Shown: piece after piece, positions 46,707 to 59,700 of the stretch | Position numbering within the stretch: the stretch's first letter is position 1 | Layout of the letters: every line of letters starts with the position of its first letter | Assembly: GCA_000708835.1 (NCBI GenBank) | Contig: DF237102.1 | Location: 106,153 to 170,152, forward strand | DNA: 64,000 nucleotides | Source: Klebsormidium nitens | Taxonomy: Eukaryota > Streptophyta > Klebsormidiophyceae > Klebsormidiales > Klebsormidiaceae | Direction of reading: 5' to 3' | Translations under genes and position numbers: made by a program | The notes under the pieces: generated by a model | Seen by the model: only the letters and a program-made list of their open reading frames with translations | What the model was told of the DNA's origin: nothing | Databases searched by the model: none

Positions 46707-49700
46707 ATGGCAGACTGGGACACCACAAGTTCAGGCACGACAGGCAAAAGGAAAGCAGAGGAGGCAGAAGGGTCTGACAAAAAGCGACACGAGCTCATAC
46801 AGAGTGGCGGAATAAAGCACGATGGTATGTTCAAGAAACTTACACAAGCTCCGTTGATGTCCTGATTTATTTTTAGCTCTGTTCAAATGGAGCTGAAGTC
46901 CATCCCTTATTCGGTTCTGTGCTTCAACGTTTCTCATGAAGCAAGGTGTCCCAGAGTTGCACTGGCGTTTGTAGGTTTACAGAAACGGTATAGTCTGTTC
47001 AAGTGGCGGCTGCTGCTATGTTGAGACTTTTGTCTTCGTAGGCAATCGCTGGTTATGGACGTCAGTCGAGGTCCGTCCTCTGTCAAAAGCAGACAGGAAG
47101 TCCAGAAATGGAGTTCTGAAATAACTCGGACTCCATTTGAGGTGACTTCATCCCCGACACGTTGATGGTTGATGGCGCCGTATTAGCTTATTACCAGGTT
47201 CTTGATTGTGGGAGACTGTTCTGAGATGGCAGATTCCCCAATCTTGGCTAAGACTGAATTATCCCTCTAATTCAGTATTTCAGTGCTGAGTTGCTTTGCA
47301 AGTCAGAAACCTGCTTCACCGCTTCTAATACACGGATATCTTGATCGCTCAAATAACCGATGCAGCATAGCTGTTATGGGGATTTGAGGAACCTTGAGAC
47401 AAGACCTTGGACCAAAGCAACATCTGGAAGCATGGACTTTTGAGTTGACAGAAGCTTGTTTTTGGCGTGCAGACGTCCCGCCAGTCAGCTACAAATTGCT
47501 GCTCGAAGAGACTCTGCCCAAACTACCCACTCTGCCAGATGCGAAAGCGACTACTCAGAAAGCTGGCGAGCTCAAGTAAGCAAACAAAAACACATCAATG
47601 AAAGTGACGGCTGTGCTCGAAATCTCGAAGGGCCACAGAAGTAAACGAATAGTAGTCTTTAGTAGCTATTCCTGAGTGAACTAAGTCACCATGGCTACCA
47701 TGACTGCTAGGCATCACGATTTTGCGAACGGAAAAATGACTCGGTGAAAGGTCGGCTGGAAAGGGAGCAGGTCTTTGCGAAGATCGTTGCAGGAAATCAG
47801 AAGAGAAGACCAAGAACGCTTCAAGCGAATGTCCTTCTTGTTTTCGCAGGCTTCCACACTTCGTATTCCAAAACGTTTATGCCGACCAGATTATGCGGAT
47901 CATTGAAGCGCTTCCTGACCATCAAGTGCAAATAGCCTCAGCCGACTCCTCTGGCCCCACGTCCATTACCTCAACAGCTTCTGGCATTGCGGCGATGCAG
48001 AACTGGATCTTCAATACCTGCAACGCAGTGAGTCTCGCGCGGCACTGTTTGCCGAATCTCGTTTTATATGCTGCCTCAGTGAGTACAGGTCTGCAAACTT
48101 GTGAAAAAGCTTGTCTTGCATCTGGCTGACTGAGCTCCTTGCCTTGGAAGACCGCTCGTTTTCTGCGTTCCTTCTGCAGAACCCGTCTCGTTCCAGTTAC
48201 CTTGACACCTTGTGCAGAAATTCTTGATTCAACTGACTTGTCCGCCAAAGCGGGTTATTGCACTCTGGAGCGGGTTTCGACACGAATCGTACCTTCAGTG
48301 GATGTTTGACTAATTGTCAATTGACTGCAAACCTCTCGACCGTTCTGATGTTCAAAAACTTGCCGTGTTTAGTAGCTTCCTTCACAACCATTGCTTTGTG
48401 AATCTTCTCGGACGAACTGGCACGGATCAGACAACAGCTTGAAGATAGAAGAGGGCTAGAAGCACGCGTTGCTTTTGTAACGGGAAGATATGTTGAAAAG
48501 TATTGCATAAACAAAAGGAGTTGCAGTTGCATCCCATTTGCTTTCTCATTCTCAGATCTTGAGCCAGTGGCCGAACGACGAGTTCATCCGACGATGGCAG
48601 ATCCGGAAGAACCCTGACAAGGACTCAGACCATCCAAGCGGGCAACCAGACAGTTACCTGGAGATGACCTTCGATAAAGACGGACGACCAAATCCAGAGT
48701 AAGAGACAACTGACATTTTGATATGTCAAAGGCAAGGCTCTTCGGAAGCATTATTTGTCAAGCAGAATTGACGTTTCGGAGGCACAACCCCACATTAGAT
48801 GCTGCGATCAACCTCGGCTGCAAGCTGATTCGCGCTGCTTAGATTGGCACATGCTGGCAGACCGTCGAGTCCCTTCCGATGACCACCTATCGTCTTGTTC
48901 TTGAAGAGCATTCTCTGCTTTCAAAAAGATTCCTTCTTCTGCTCTGGCCCCGGAAGGCTCTCCCGTCCTTCTCTCACTTTACTGAACAGTTCCAGCACTC
49001 TTTCCGTGACAAAGTTGCCTCGCAGCTGTTTCACTCCCATTCTTTTGGTCTTTGGCATCTTTGACAGTTGAGTAAACAGTAAGGGTGAGCCAGAGTTCTG
49101 TATTGGTCGCACGCAGGCCCGTACGGCTCATAGCGCTGGTTGAAGAGCAGTGGGAGACGTTTTCTGCGCAGCAGTCCCCCGAGGTTATCGAGACTGACAA
49201 GCTGGACCTTTGGGAAGCGTTCAGCAAAAAAAGGCTCAGGTGAATACCCCAAAGCATTACGGTCTGATTACAGTGCGAGGCCTCCGGTCCCACTCCATAG
49301 GGCCGGGCTACCTTAGCAGTATCTTTTCAAGCCTCACTCCTTCTAGCCGATAGACGTTTTTAATTACCACGTCACACAGGAAAATGCATTCGCATCTGAT
49401 CGATGACAAAGAATGGAGCTTTACGATTGGGGTTGAAGCCGACATCAACGGTCGATCAAAAGGCACCTTGGTCTGAAGGCTTCCCTAAGGTCAATGCTTT
49501 GCAGGGGATTGAAACTGATGGTGACATCTTGTCGTCTTCACCTTCTAATTTTGTTTTGTCCGGCATTATGTTCTTTCTGTAGACTGGAACGAACATCAAC
49601 GTCTCTCCTGACAGTCGTCCTCGTTTGTCATCCATGTTTTTCTTTTCGCAAGGCTGCTACGAACTGCATGAAACAAGCAGCAAGGGAAGGTAGCGGACTG

Positions 49701-51768
49701 GATCCGGCTGATGCAAGGCTGGGAAACCTGGACCCCCCTTAAAACTCTGATACATTGCAATTTACTTGCAGCGAGAAGGGCCGGAGAGCCTTCTTGCAGG
49801 CCCTCAACCCCCTCTTCAATGACGAGCAGCTTCAATGTGTCTTCCTGTATACTCCAGCAGCTCTTTGGGTGATCGAGTCAGGAGATAGACCTCACAAGAG
49901 ACTGGCAATTGTGTCTGAGCCGTTTCCTGCGAGCAGCCAAAACCCGACAATGAAGCAGGTGAGAGGGACATAATAGTGTTACCTCTGTTTGACTTGCCAG
50001 TTTTCGTGGAACAACCGGGTTTGCATGTCTTTCTTTCGGCTGCACCTGATCATTATCCTTGCCTTTGAAGATGCATTTACGAAAGGTTTAGGAAGGTACC
50101 ATTTGATAAATTGCGGGTCATATGAAAAGTTGAGCGACTGGCTTTCCTAAATCTCTTGCTCGATTCCTTTGAAGAAATCCAATCCCTTCAGCGCGAAGCC
50201 CTTTGGAGCACACGTTCATTGACAGGATTACAGCCGGTGCAGAGGGGCGCGTAGAGATACTAAAACCAGGCATGACTTGTGCTGTTGCCTGCACCGCTCC
50301 CAACAGTGCTTTGGGAGCACTCAATCTCCTCATGCGTGGCGACCTGACCTACCTCCGCAGGCTAAGATGTTTTGCCGTCCTTGAAGTGCACACAACGCGC
50401 TGGATATGAGGAAGATTCGTATTCGGCACGCACGCTGACTCCGAATAGCTGGCTCCCAGGCTTGGCGTTCTTATGACCACTGATGACGTCATCTTGTTTG
50501 TGAAGGCTGTATTCGCGATCATTTTTCGAGAGCTGATGTCCGCCAGAACGAGGATGGAGGGAGCTGAAAATTGGCTGGAGCCGTTCGTGCGGAAGCCACC
50601 GGAAGAGCTCCCTTGGTCGGACAACGACGAGGCGCAGGGGGCTGACGGGAGCGCGAGCGGGTTTGTGACGTTAGCGGCCGTCGAGGGCGACACAGATGGC
50701 GACCAGCTGCTTCGCGAGCTTGAGGATACGGATTCACCTCGTTGCGGCAATTCTGTCGTGCGCCTAGGCAGGTATGCATGAGAACGGAAGTTGGGTGCCC
50801 ACAGAAATGTAACCGGACAATGTAAATCGATGTCACAATCGAAGGAAACAGAAGGATAGGCAGCAAACGTGTAAGCGATGAGATCTTCCATTGGAGAAAG
50901 AAAGCAGGTTTGAGATTCAGCGGCTCAGTCTCGTGAATATCTAAACTCAAAGCGGAAATCATCAAGTAGCTAACAAATTTTAGCACGTTTTTGACCAATT
51001 TGCTTTTCATTAGGGTACGCTTTCAACTTGAGAGTTCAAGTGCTTCAAAGGAAGGTGTTCGGATTTTACGGGTATCTTATGTTTCTCCATCGTTGTGCAA
51101 GGGCTTCTTGATTTAAAGGCGCCTCTCTCCCTTCAATTCACAAATGTAAGCACTTCTTGCATTTGGGCTGGAATCCTTTTGCAATTGCAAGCACGCGGTC
51201 CTCAAGCGCTTATTAGTTCGCGTCTTGTTTGAGCTTTTGCAACGGAGGCGTCGAATCAATTTCACCACTGCTCCAGTTTTGTTCATTGGTTTATGGCAGG
51301 CTAAGGGGGACCAAAGTAGCGGCCAAAATCGTGCGTGGTGATGCCGAAGATTGGATCAAAGAGGAGATTGAAAACGAGGGCAGGGCTTTCAAGGCTCTCA
51401 AGACTCTGCAAGGGTCAGTGATACCGGAAGTGATATTCTTTGGCAAAGTGAACGAGGGGAAGGATTGGCTGCTCGTCACGAAGTTCGTGGAGGGTGTGAT
51501 GCTAGACAAGGTCCAGATCTCGGAAGAGATTGCTGCGAATGCGAGGAGTGCTTCGCAAGCGATCCTCGACCAGGGCTGCATTCACGGGGACGTAATGCCC
51601 CGGAATATTTTTGTCACGGAAACCGGTGAATGCGTTTTCATCGATCTGGGAAGAACCAAGCGGGTGAAGGATGGGAGCAAAATGAAAGACCAGAGTATGC
51701 GTTACCTCAATGTGTTGCTGAAGAGAGGGTCAGAAGCCCAAGACCGAAAGCAGATTTTAGATTTCTAG
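46707..51768 (+). CDS. unrecognised protein with C-terminal HGD/DLG kinase-like domain
   Basis: Exons are 46707-46824, 47473-47575, 47850-48027, 48556-48698, 49117-49239, 49380-49470, 49583-49689, 49772-49958, 50209-50360, 50460-50771 and 51300-51768. Every phase matches, giving about 660 residues, and the start has a good context (G at -3, G at +4). The first 500 residues match no domain I know. They start with a charged stretch and continue with well-ordered looking sequence (LPHFVFQNVYADQIMRIIEA; SRPRLSSMFFFSQGCYEL). Residues 505-660 look like a protein kinase: VAAK (K514), ENE in helix C (about 529-531), catalytic loop HGDVMPRN (D602, N607) and DLG (620-622). HGD in place of HRD is typical of fungal FunK1 and Crinkler-type kinases rather than normal plant kinases. 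The domain looks short after DLG. Intron 9 would need a GC donor (AG|GCTAAG), and the donor at 49471 is weak, so those two borders are provisional. Confidence 0.7.
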
Positions 51769-53733
51769 GGGCCAACCGGTTAACAATCACACTTCAGAGA
51801 TGCATGGTTGTTGTCAAACGTAGCTCTTGACATTGCTCGAATGCTGACGACCGAGTTCACTAGAATTGATCTAAATTAGTGTGCCAGTGGTATCTGTGAG
51901 GAAACGGGCACACAAAGAGCATGGCAATCGAAGCATACAATTGCTTCTTTTTGATATGTATTGCTAGGCACATAAATGGGCTTAAGAGCTACTATGCCGC
52001 CTCTGCCAAGTACGTAGCTCAATGCAAAAGTTTGCGCACTTCCAAATCATCATGGGTACAAGACTCGGAAAAAGCATAAGTTCGTAAATCTTGCGGCTGG
52101 CCGCGAGTGAGTCCAAGCTACGCAATGCGCCCAGCCGCACCAATTGAGTCCTGCCACCGTGCGCTTACCGTAGAAGACCCGTTACTGGACCGGCTTAAAT
52201 TTTTCGCACCGCTTATTTGCAACATTTCTTAGCGAATTTACGATTCTGAAGTGCGGTTTTCTCCACATATCCAGGTTTTCTAAGGGCTATCTGCCGACGC
52301 ACTTGGATCCAGATTTGACCAACTCTAGGTCATGCTTTGGAGTCAAAAACCTCTGTTTTCCGCGCAAAAGAGCTGATCCAGTTTTGGACAGTTGGAATTA
52401 TGAGACTGGATCAAGATAGGTCCAGTTTAGGGCGGAGGTGATCCGCTAATGGTACGAGATCCGGTTTTGGGCACTCTACGGAACGTGCATCTTAACCGTC
52501 ATCCTAGAAGTATAGTTCTTCAGAACGCCTCTTAATTACAAGTTTGTTGCAGACAAAAATCAAAGGGGCGGGCCTGGTGCAGGGGGCGGCCGGCCGCGAA
52601 TTGCAAACCCCAATCTAGGCAGCCAGCGCGCAGAATAACATTTGACTGGTTACTAAGCCAAGTCAAGCCATGTTTGCGAAGTTGCATACAGGATCGTTCA
52701 CCCCAGAGTCTCTTGATTGTGCACACACGTTAAGGCCGGGTGGCGCAAGGTGGTGCCTTGCAGATTTACCATTAAAACCGAGTGGCGGCGATGATCCGTG
52801 CATGAGAATGCTCGTACCGTCCGGCCTGGCCGATGGTATAATAGGTGGTTCAAGCAAATCTGCAGCTCTGTTCGAGCTGCGGCTCTATCCGATTGACAGC
52901 TGCGAGAAGTATCATAGTATCCTTCCTTAGAAGCACCTTTTCCGGTTTAAAGAGATGAATGTAGTGAAGAGTTCCATGCGGTGCAATGTTCACAAGCGTG
53001 CCTAGCGCTGTTAAGAATCTGGCTTCCCTGTGCAAAACGTATCTTGCCTTACTGGCTATGATCTTTCTGTCCCGTTTATCAATCTACGGTACATGCCTAC
53101 TATCTCGGAGTTCTGTCAAAGACTTGCAACTCGCGCCACCTACACTTACAACCAATCAGCTCGTTGCTTGTACGCACGGCTAAAGCCAAAGCAATCCTGA
53201 CCGAGTAACGAAGAAAATTCTAGAATGTTTACCGTAAAATCCGCCTCAGGCTCAACTTCGGAGAGTCGATTTGAAGCGATCTGCATGACTGTCTTTAAGA
53301 ATCCACCTGTCCTAATGCAGGGAGACCAAGCATCGTCCGGTAGCCTGACGCTTGCGTTTCCGCTATCCGCCGTGCGAGCCAGCTCAGTGAATAAAATCTC
53401 TCGTTCGCGTGCGCTTAAAATTCCACAGAAATAAACCTTTTTCGCTAGACGCCGGAGATCCGCAGGCCGCGCGCATGCAATGCATTTGACTGTGCAGGAG
53501 CGACAATCACCCTCGTTCCGCCGGTTTCCGGGTCCGCCACCGTCTTTCCGCCCAACTCTTCCGCCCGCTTCTTTCACGGAGCCCTTCCGCGCCACCCTTT
53601 AGTCCTCCTACTGCATTCCGCACCAACACCACAATAATCAAAACGCCGCGTCCCTTTATTCCGGGGGGGCTTCACAGGGGCAACGGCGCAACCCCGGACA
53701 CCCCCACCCCCCACTTCCCCTTTTCGGGGGGTA
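51769..53733. other. intergenic region, convergent 3' ends, possible extra ORF
   Basis: Mostly non-coding. Around 52300-52480 several degenerate GATCCAG/GGTTTTGG-like motifs recur. The only open frame with protein-like composition is 53146-53595 on the minus strand, listed separately. Confidence 0.4.
53146..53595 (-). CDS. possible hypothetical protein (149 residues, single exon)
   Basis: An uninterrupted frame beginning with ATG. The first third is basic and Gly-rich; a Cys-rich stretch follows (CRSCTVKCIACARP), then a helical-looking region (LSAREREILFTELART) and an acidic segment (SEVEPEADF). I do not recognise it. It could be an exon, a gene, or a chance frame between two convergent genes. 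Confidence 0.25.
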   Translation of the reverse strand: MARKGSVKEAGGRVGRKDGGGPGNRRNEGDCRSCTVKCIACARPADLRRLAKKVYFCGILSAREREILFTELARTADSGNASVRLPDDAWSPCIRTGGFLKTVMQIASNRLSEVEPEADFTVNILEFSSLLGQDCFGFSRAYKQRADWL

Positions 53734-56700
53734 CTAGAGACTGAGCACCGCGCAGCCCCAGATCCCCCCCCGCCCGTCGCCCATGTTGGGTGCGGACCGC
53801 CACGCGTTTTCCCCGCGCGCCAACGCCCCCGGGTTGAAAACCTCCACCGTGTTTACATTCCGGCCCCGGTTCAGGTCGCCGTCCCGGTAGAAAATGGTCC
53901 CCCCGAGCATGTAAAGTTCCCCATTGAAGGCGACCAAACGCGAGCCCGCGTGCTTGATCTCCGCCGGGAGAGGCAGCTGGTCGACGACGAACCAGGAGTT
54001 GGTCGCCTCGCGGTAGCACTTGATCCTGAGGAGATGAACAAAACGGGGAACTGTCAGCTTTGGGAATGGTGAGTTTGCTAGCCTAAAACGGGTAGGGTTG
54101 GCATGGGGGTTGAGGGTGCGAAGCACGTAATATTCTCGTTTACATTATTGGTGTTTGTCGGGAGTTGGTCGCCTCGCGGTAGCACTTGATCCTGCCCGGG
54201 GTAAAGCGGAGGGCGAAGATGAGGGAACGGGCCTTGTAACTTTGGACATTTGGACTCTAGGATACTGTTATTGTCATCAAGCTTGTCCAAGGTGGGAGAT
54301 TAAAATTCCACGCGAATACCCGAAAACCTTTGGGCACAGATTAAGTCGGCGCAAAGCGAAAGGTTCTTTTCCTTCATTTTCTGCGGAGGGACTGCTCGGT
54401 AGGTTGACCTGGACAGATTCATGCACCCGTTTCTTCACTTTGGAATTCATGCATGAAGCTTTGAAGCTCCCAGCGCGGAAAGGTTCGACAATAGCTCCAA
54501 TGGTGAAACCTCGGTGAAGATACCCAATCCCAAATCGCTCAATCGGTTAGAAGGAAAGACAAAACCAATGCCCATTCCCGCTTCTAGAATACTTTTGAGT
54601 GAACTCGTTGCAACCAAATCCACTCATTTGTGATAGCCTGTTACTTTCCCCTGGGTCCTCGTTGTCGTGACACAAATCCAGCTTTTCAAGCACGCTTACG
54701 GGTCAGAAACGACTCGGAAAGGTCTGGCTTTTTTGCCTCAGAATCAACCTCCGCGAAATTGTAGTGGAGGTAAAGAATCTCAAGGACCGAGGCCGACTGG
54801 TCTTGCTTTGTGCCCTGCTCGTTAAATCGTCACGAACTTGAAGTGGAATTGAAGGAGCCGCAGAATCCGCTAAGGGTTGCTCACTTGCAGTCATCTTCGC
54901 AGTCGACCGTGTACAGCATTTCGTCGAGGACCGCGGCCGGGTTGGGCAGGTCCTTCCGCATCCACATCTCGTCCACGGTGCGCCACGTGGCAGTCTCCGG
55001 GTCAAAAACCTGGCGACCGGGAAATATAAATCTTTTTTTCGGTGCGAAACAACGCTCTTCGTGCAGAGGGCGCCACGTGGCCATCAAGTCGGTGAAAGCA
55101 GAAGTTTGGAATGATTGATTTGAATCCGCGGAAGGGAAAAGTGATGATATCCTTTGGGGATAAGCCAGTGAGATCGACAAGGTCGTTTCGATGTAGACAT
55201 CTGCATTTCCCTCTCTGAGTTATGACCGAAACTTCGAGCACACCGTTGATAAGAACCATTCATCATTCAATGGTGAACAAATCAAGGTAATCCGACGACC
55301 GTCGACGGAAGCTATGCGTTGTGCATGGACGACCGGTTCTGATAGCTGCGCGTCTGCCTACAATGTACACTTGGTTCAAACTCCACCCAAAGTCTGATTT
55401 CGAGATAGCGAGAGCGCCTTTTGAGCGACTCCAAGCATGACAGACGTGTGAGGAATCATTCACAATGATCTCAACTAACGAGGAATTCCCTAACGATGAA
55501 CGGAGTGTTCGCTTCGGAAAGCAAACAGCTCTTGAACTTGAACGACCTTCTTGGGGCTGACTAGTCCGCGGGGTTCTCCTGACTGTGCATCCACAGAAAG
55601 TGTTCTAAGAGTTGAATTCTGCCTGTTATTCAATGGTCCTTGTATGCCTGTTACCCTACTAGCGTTTGATTCCGTCAGGTTCGACGCCAGATTGATTATG
55701 AAACGTTGTGAGGTTCGGCAGACCCAATGTTACATGCTATAGATACCATAGTCGACCCTTTGGCGCTAGAAATATATTTCTGGGATTTTCGGCAGGCCGA
55801 ATAATCATTTATTTGTGGGCGAAATCAAAAGCTGGTACGGTGTTTAGGTTCCGCTTCCCTCTGCTTACCTCAGCAGACGAGCTGGCCCTCCAGCCCCCCG
55901 GGTTCTCGTCCCCGGCGTGTATTCTCCCGGCGTAAGTCCAGAGCTTCCCATGCAGGACCGCCCCGGCGCAGCCATACCGGGCGACGCTCATGCTGGGCAG
56001 CATCGTCCACCGGTTGGTGCTCGGGTCGTAGACCTGCGGGAAATGAGCATACCGTAACGTCAGCTCTGACGTCAGCGTTTGGCCGGTGTTTAGAAAGTGC
56101 TTAGAAGACCGTTCACGGGCCTCATGCCGTTCATATCCAGGCCCGCATCTTGCCAAACCCACCTGCCAGCAAACCCAGATCAGTCTACGTGCCTACAACG
56201 TGTCTACGCAGAATCTTCCGATAAGGTTTCACAAGTCGCCGTATATAATCCTTCTTCCACCTCCACATGATAGAGTACAATCAGAAGCGTCATGTGGAGG
56301 TCTTTTTAGGTATGACTTCTCAAATCATTGTCGCACATCTGGGCCGGGATACAAAGTGCATCAGGGATAGGACCGTGTTTGAAGACCGATGCGACAGTGC
56401 GTTCTATTTTTGCCTCGTATCATCAGACTGGTGATCGGACGTTGAATTTATTAGTTCACAATAAAAATACTCGGCAGGAAACAAGTGCGATGCATTCGCA
56501 CAATCAAATGGCCGGGGGACTATCAAGAGGCGCCTTTTTTGCACAGAAATTGTACTTTCTAGCAGTGAGGAGACGCAAAAATTCTCGTTCATAGACGGCT
56601 TTGGGGAATATCGGAGGGCGTTTCTAGTAGACGGCATTCAGCACCCAATCTATGGCCTCTGCCCCGAAGCGCAGAGAAGAAGCACGGAAACAGGGCCACA

Positions 56701-59700
56701 GCACCGGCGAGAGAAGATCGGAGGGAAAGAGAGCATGGCGAGTGCTATTCAAGCGCAAGGGACGAAGAAAAAGGACATAAATAAGGGAAAAATGACACAC
56801 AAGAAAGTCAAGAGGCAGACTGAAAGCGACCTGATAAGCGACCTGATAAGCGACTCACCTCCGCGCTGTTTAGCAGCTCCCCGTTCTGCCCCAGCCCCCC
56901 CGCGACATACACCTTCCCGTCGATCTCGCCAATCGCAAACGAGCGCCGCGCGATATTCATGTCGCCCGCCCACGACCACCGGTTCTTGACCGGGTCGTAG
57001 ACCCGCAGATCGCGCAACGCGTGCTGATCCATTTCGAGCATCGTTCCGTCGGAGGGATCCCCCGAGCTGCGGAAGTAGCAACCGCCCACCACCAGCATCT
57101 TTTCGTGCAGCGCAATCGTGGAGAACTTCGCGTGGACCAGTTGGCGGTCCGCACCGGGAAGGGGACCTGTGGGACCGAAAGTTTCCAGTTTAATCATTGT
57201 TCAAATCCAATATCGTCGATTGTTTTGCCTTTTCTTGAGTCTAAGGCTTTGCTACTTTTTTGTGAGGATATCTTCTTCTGGCTTTGTTCTGTTGCCTGAG
57301 GGTACCATGTCACGAGCAGTTGGCGGTCCGCACCAGGGAGGGGACCTGTTGGGGACCGCAGGTTTCAATCTAGTGACTTGACAAAATCACTTTCGTCTTA
57401 GATTTCTCAGCCTTTGCTTTCGATAAGATCGAAGCCCTTTCCAGTCTTCCGAGTTTCTTTTTCAAAGCCCAGAACCTATTAGATGGCGGTCCGCACCGGG
57501 GAGGGGACCTGTCGGGGACGGAAAGGTTCCAGGTCACTCAATTGTCCACGTCTAGCAGTGTCGAAATTGTATCTCATTGTCGGTCATTAAGGCTTTAAGG
57601 CTTTTGTATTGTTAGGATCTTTCGTTGGCTTCGTTCTTTTTTCCCTGAACTTAATCTGTCATCCAGCAGCTGGCGGTCCGACCGGATTTTGATGCTCGGG
57701 GTCGGGCGGTATAATCCGGTATATCCGGTGAGAAAAAAGGAACCTCCAAAAGAAGGAATGCATGTAAAGAGGACTTACTGCGCAGGAAGTGCCATCTCCG
57801 ATTGACAGGGTCGTAGACACGCCAAGGTCCCCAGCGGGGGGACTCGCAGAGCGCGTAGAGCCAGGGCTCTGACAGAGCGTTGTCCCCCCGGATCTTGTAC
57901 AGCTCCTCGGAACGAATCAGCATCGCCCACGCCTTGCTGACGCACTTGACCTGCGGGAGTACGTCCGGTTTGAAATTTCCTGACGTGTCTTTTGGAATCA
58001 ATTGAAATTGATAGATCAGGGAAAGAGTGATTATGTTTTGGGTAACGAGGTAAGACTTGCGACGGAAGGATATTTTCCGAGCCGCAACGTGTACAGCGCT
58101 TCGCATGATTGAGCTTTTGCCCACGTCTTAACGACGTACTTGACCTGCCGAGATGATGCTGTGGTTCGTTCTTCAAAACAGGTTCGCAGATTAGGAGAAC
58201 GCGTCGAAATCATGACGTCAGAACGACCGCGAAATCATCGGATCAATCGGACTAAGACATGTCTTTTCACAGCTGGCTACGGGACTAGGGATATCTTGGA
58301 CATAGACCAAGACATACTCTTGCACGGGTTTGCACCAACCAAACGAAGACATAATATAAACAAGAGCGACAATACCGTTCCACTGTTCAATTTTGGCAGA
58401 ACAGAGAATATTTGCCCTGCCAAAAGCCGCAAGTTTCAAATAATCTTTTCGATGTCCAAGGTGCCCAAATCAATCCACAAAACAGTCTTTTGAAGACGTA
58501 CTTGCGCCAGGACCCGCCGCGGCACTCGCGCGACGCACAGCATGGCGAGGTCGTCTGGGAGCCCCGGAAGGACAATGCTGCGGTCGGGGGAGCACCCCGG
58601 GGAGAGCGTGATCGAAATTCGCGGGCGGGAGTTGTCGCCGGAAGACGCGGGCGACTGCTCGGCGGAGGCGCTCCGTTGGCGGCCGGCCGCCGGTTGCGAA
58701 GAACTCCCCGGTTGCCCAGAACTGCTCGGTTGTCCGGGCCTGGAAAACAAGAGGAAAACTGGTGAAAACCCCAGACACACTCGAATTTTGCTAAAACGAC
58801 GGAGAAGTGCTCTGTGCGCGTGGCGTACTCGGTGAGTCGCGTTGCATCGCTGGGTGTGTTTTCAAATCCATGATTCAGTGCATGAAATATCAGGACAGCC
58901 CATCTTGGCAACCACACTCGACAGCAAGTTGTTCAACTGCAGCAGAGTGCCCAGTTGCGAAAGGACATGTTCGAAGAGTCGGTCCTTACGAAGTACTGAC
59001 TCGCTTCGTGGAGCGAACTTCGCAAGAACCAAACAGAATTATTGCAACGAAAGGTCCGTGAGCTCACCGGTTAGGAACAGACATGACGGTTCTCCAAAAA
59101 CCTGTCTAGAGGAACTGGCCCGAACGTACTACACAATTTTGGCAGATTTTTCAATCGGTTGCACATGAAAAGTGCTCGATGCGAAAGACAGGTCGGTCAG
59201 GCTTACCGGTTGGGATCAGACATGACGGTGTCTCTCGGCCCCCCCCCGCGGGCCTCTGGCAGAAGGGCGAACAACTCCCGCCACGGGACCGGTTCGCCCC
59301 CCCGGGGCACCGCCGACGTTTCCCGGAAGTCCTCGGGGGATCCCCCGCTCGACGCCGTGCGTTTCGAGTCGAAACTCGACGCCGCAGAGTGCGAGGAGCT
59401 TCCGGGATTGGACGGCGGGTCGATGAACTGCTGCGACAGGTACTCCACGCGCTGGTCGAAACTCGTGTCCGGGCTCGGGGGGCTTTGTTCCACGGTCGGA
59501 GGCGGCGGTTCCGCGCCCGGGACAACCCCCCCGGAGGTCGACGCCCCCGGGTCCCCCCCACGGGGCGTCGACGGGCCCGGCTCGCGGCTGAGGAGCGCTT
59601 CCGGGTGGCGGAGGAAACCGAAGTTTTCGCGCGCCCGGCTCGGCGGTGACTCTTCTTCGTTATCCTTTGGCTCGTCCATAACCGCCTGCCCGTGCGTGCT

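Noticed and set aside
57131-57705. Regularly spaced short repeats resembling a CRISPR array
   Set aside because: The units are copies of a neighbouring exon edge, diverge with distance, and lie in an intron of a nuclear gene; the genome is eukaryotic.
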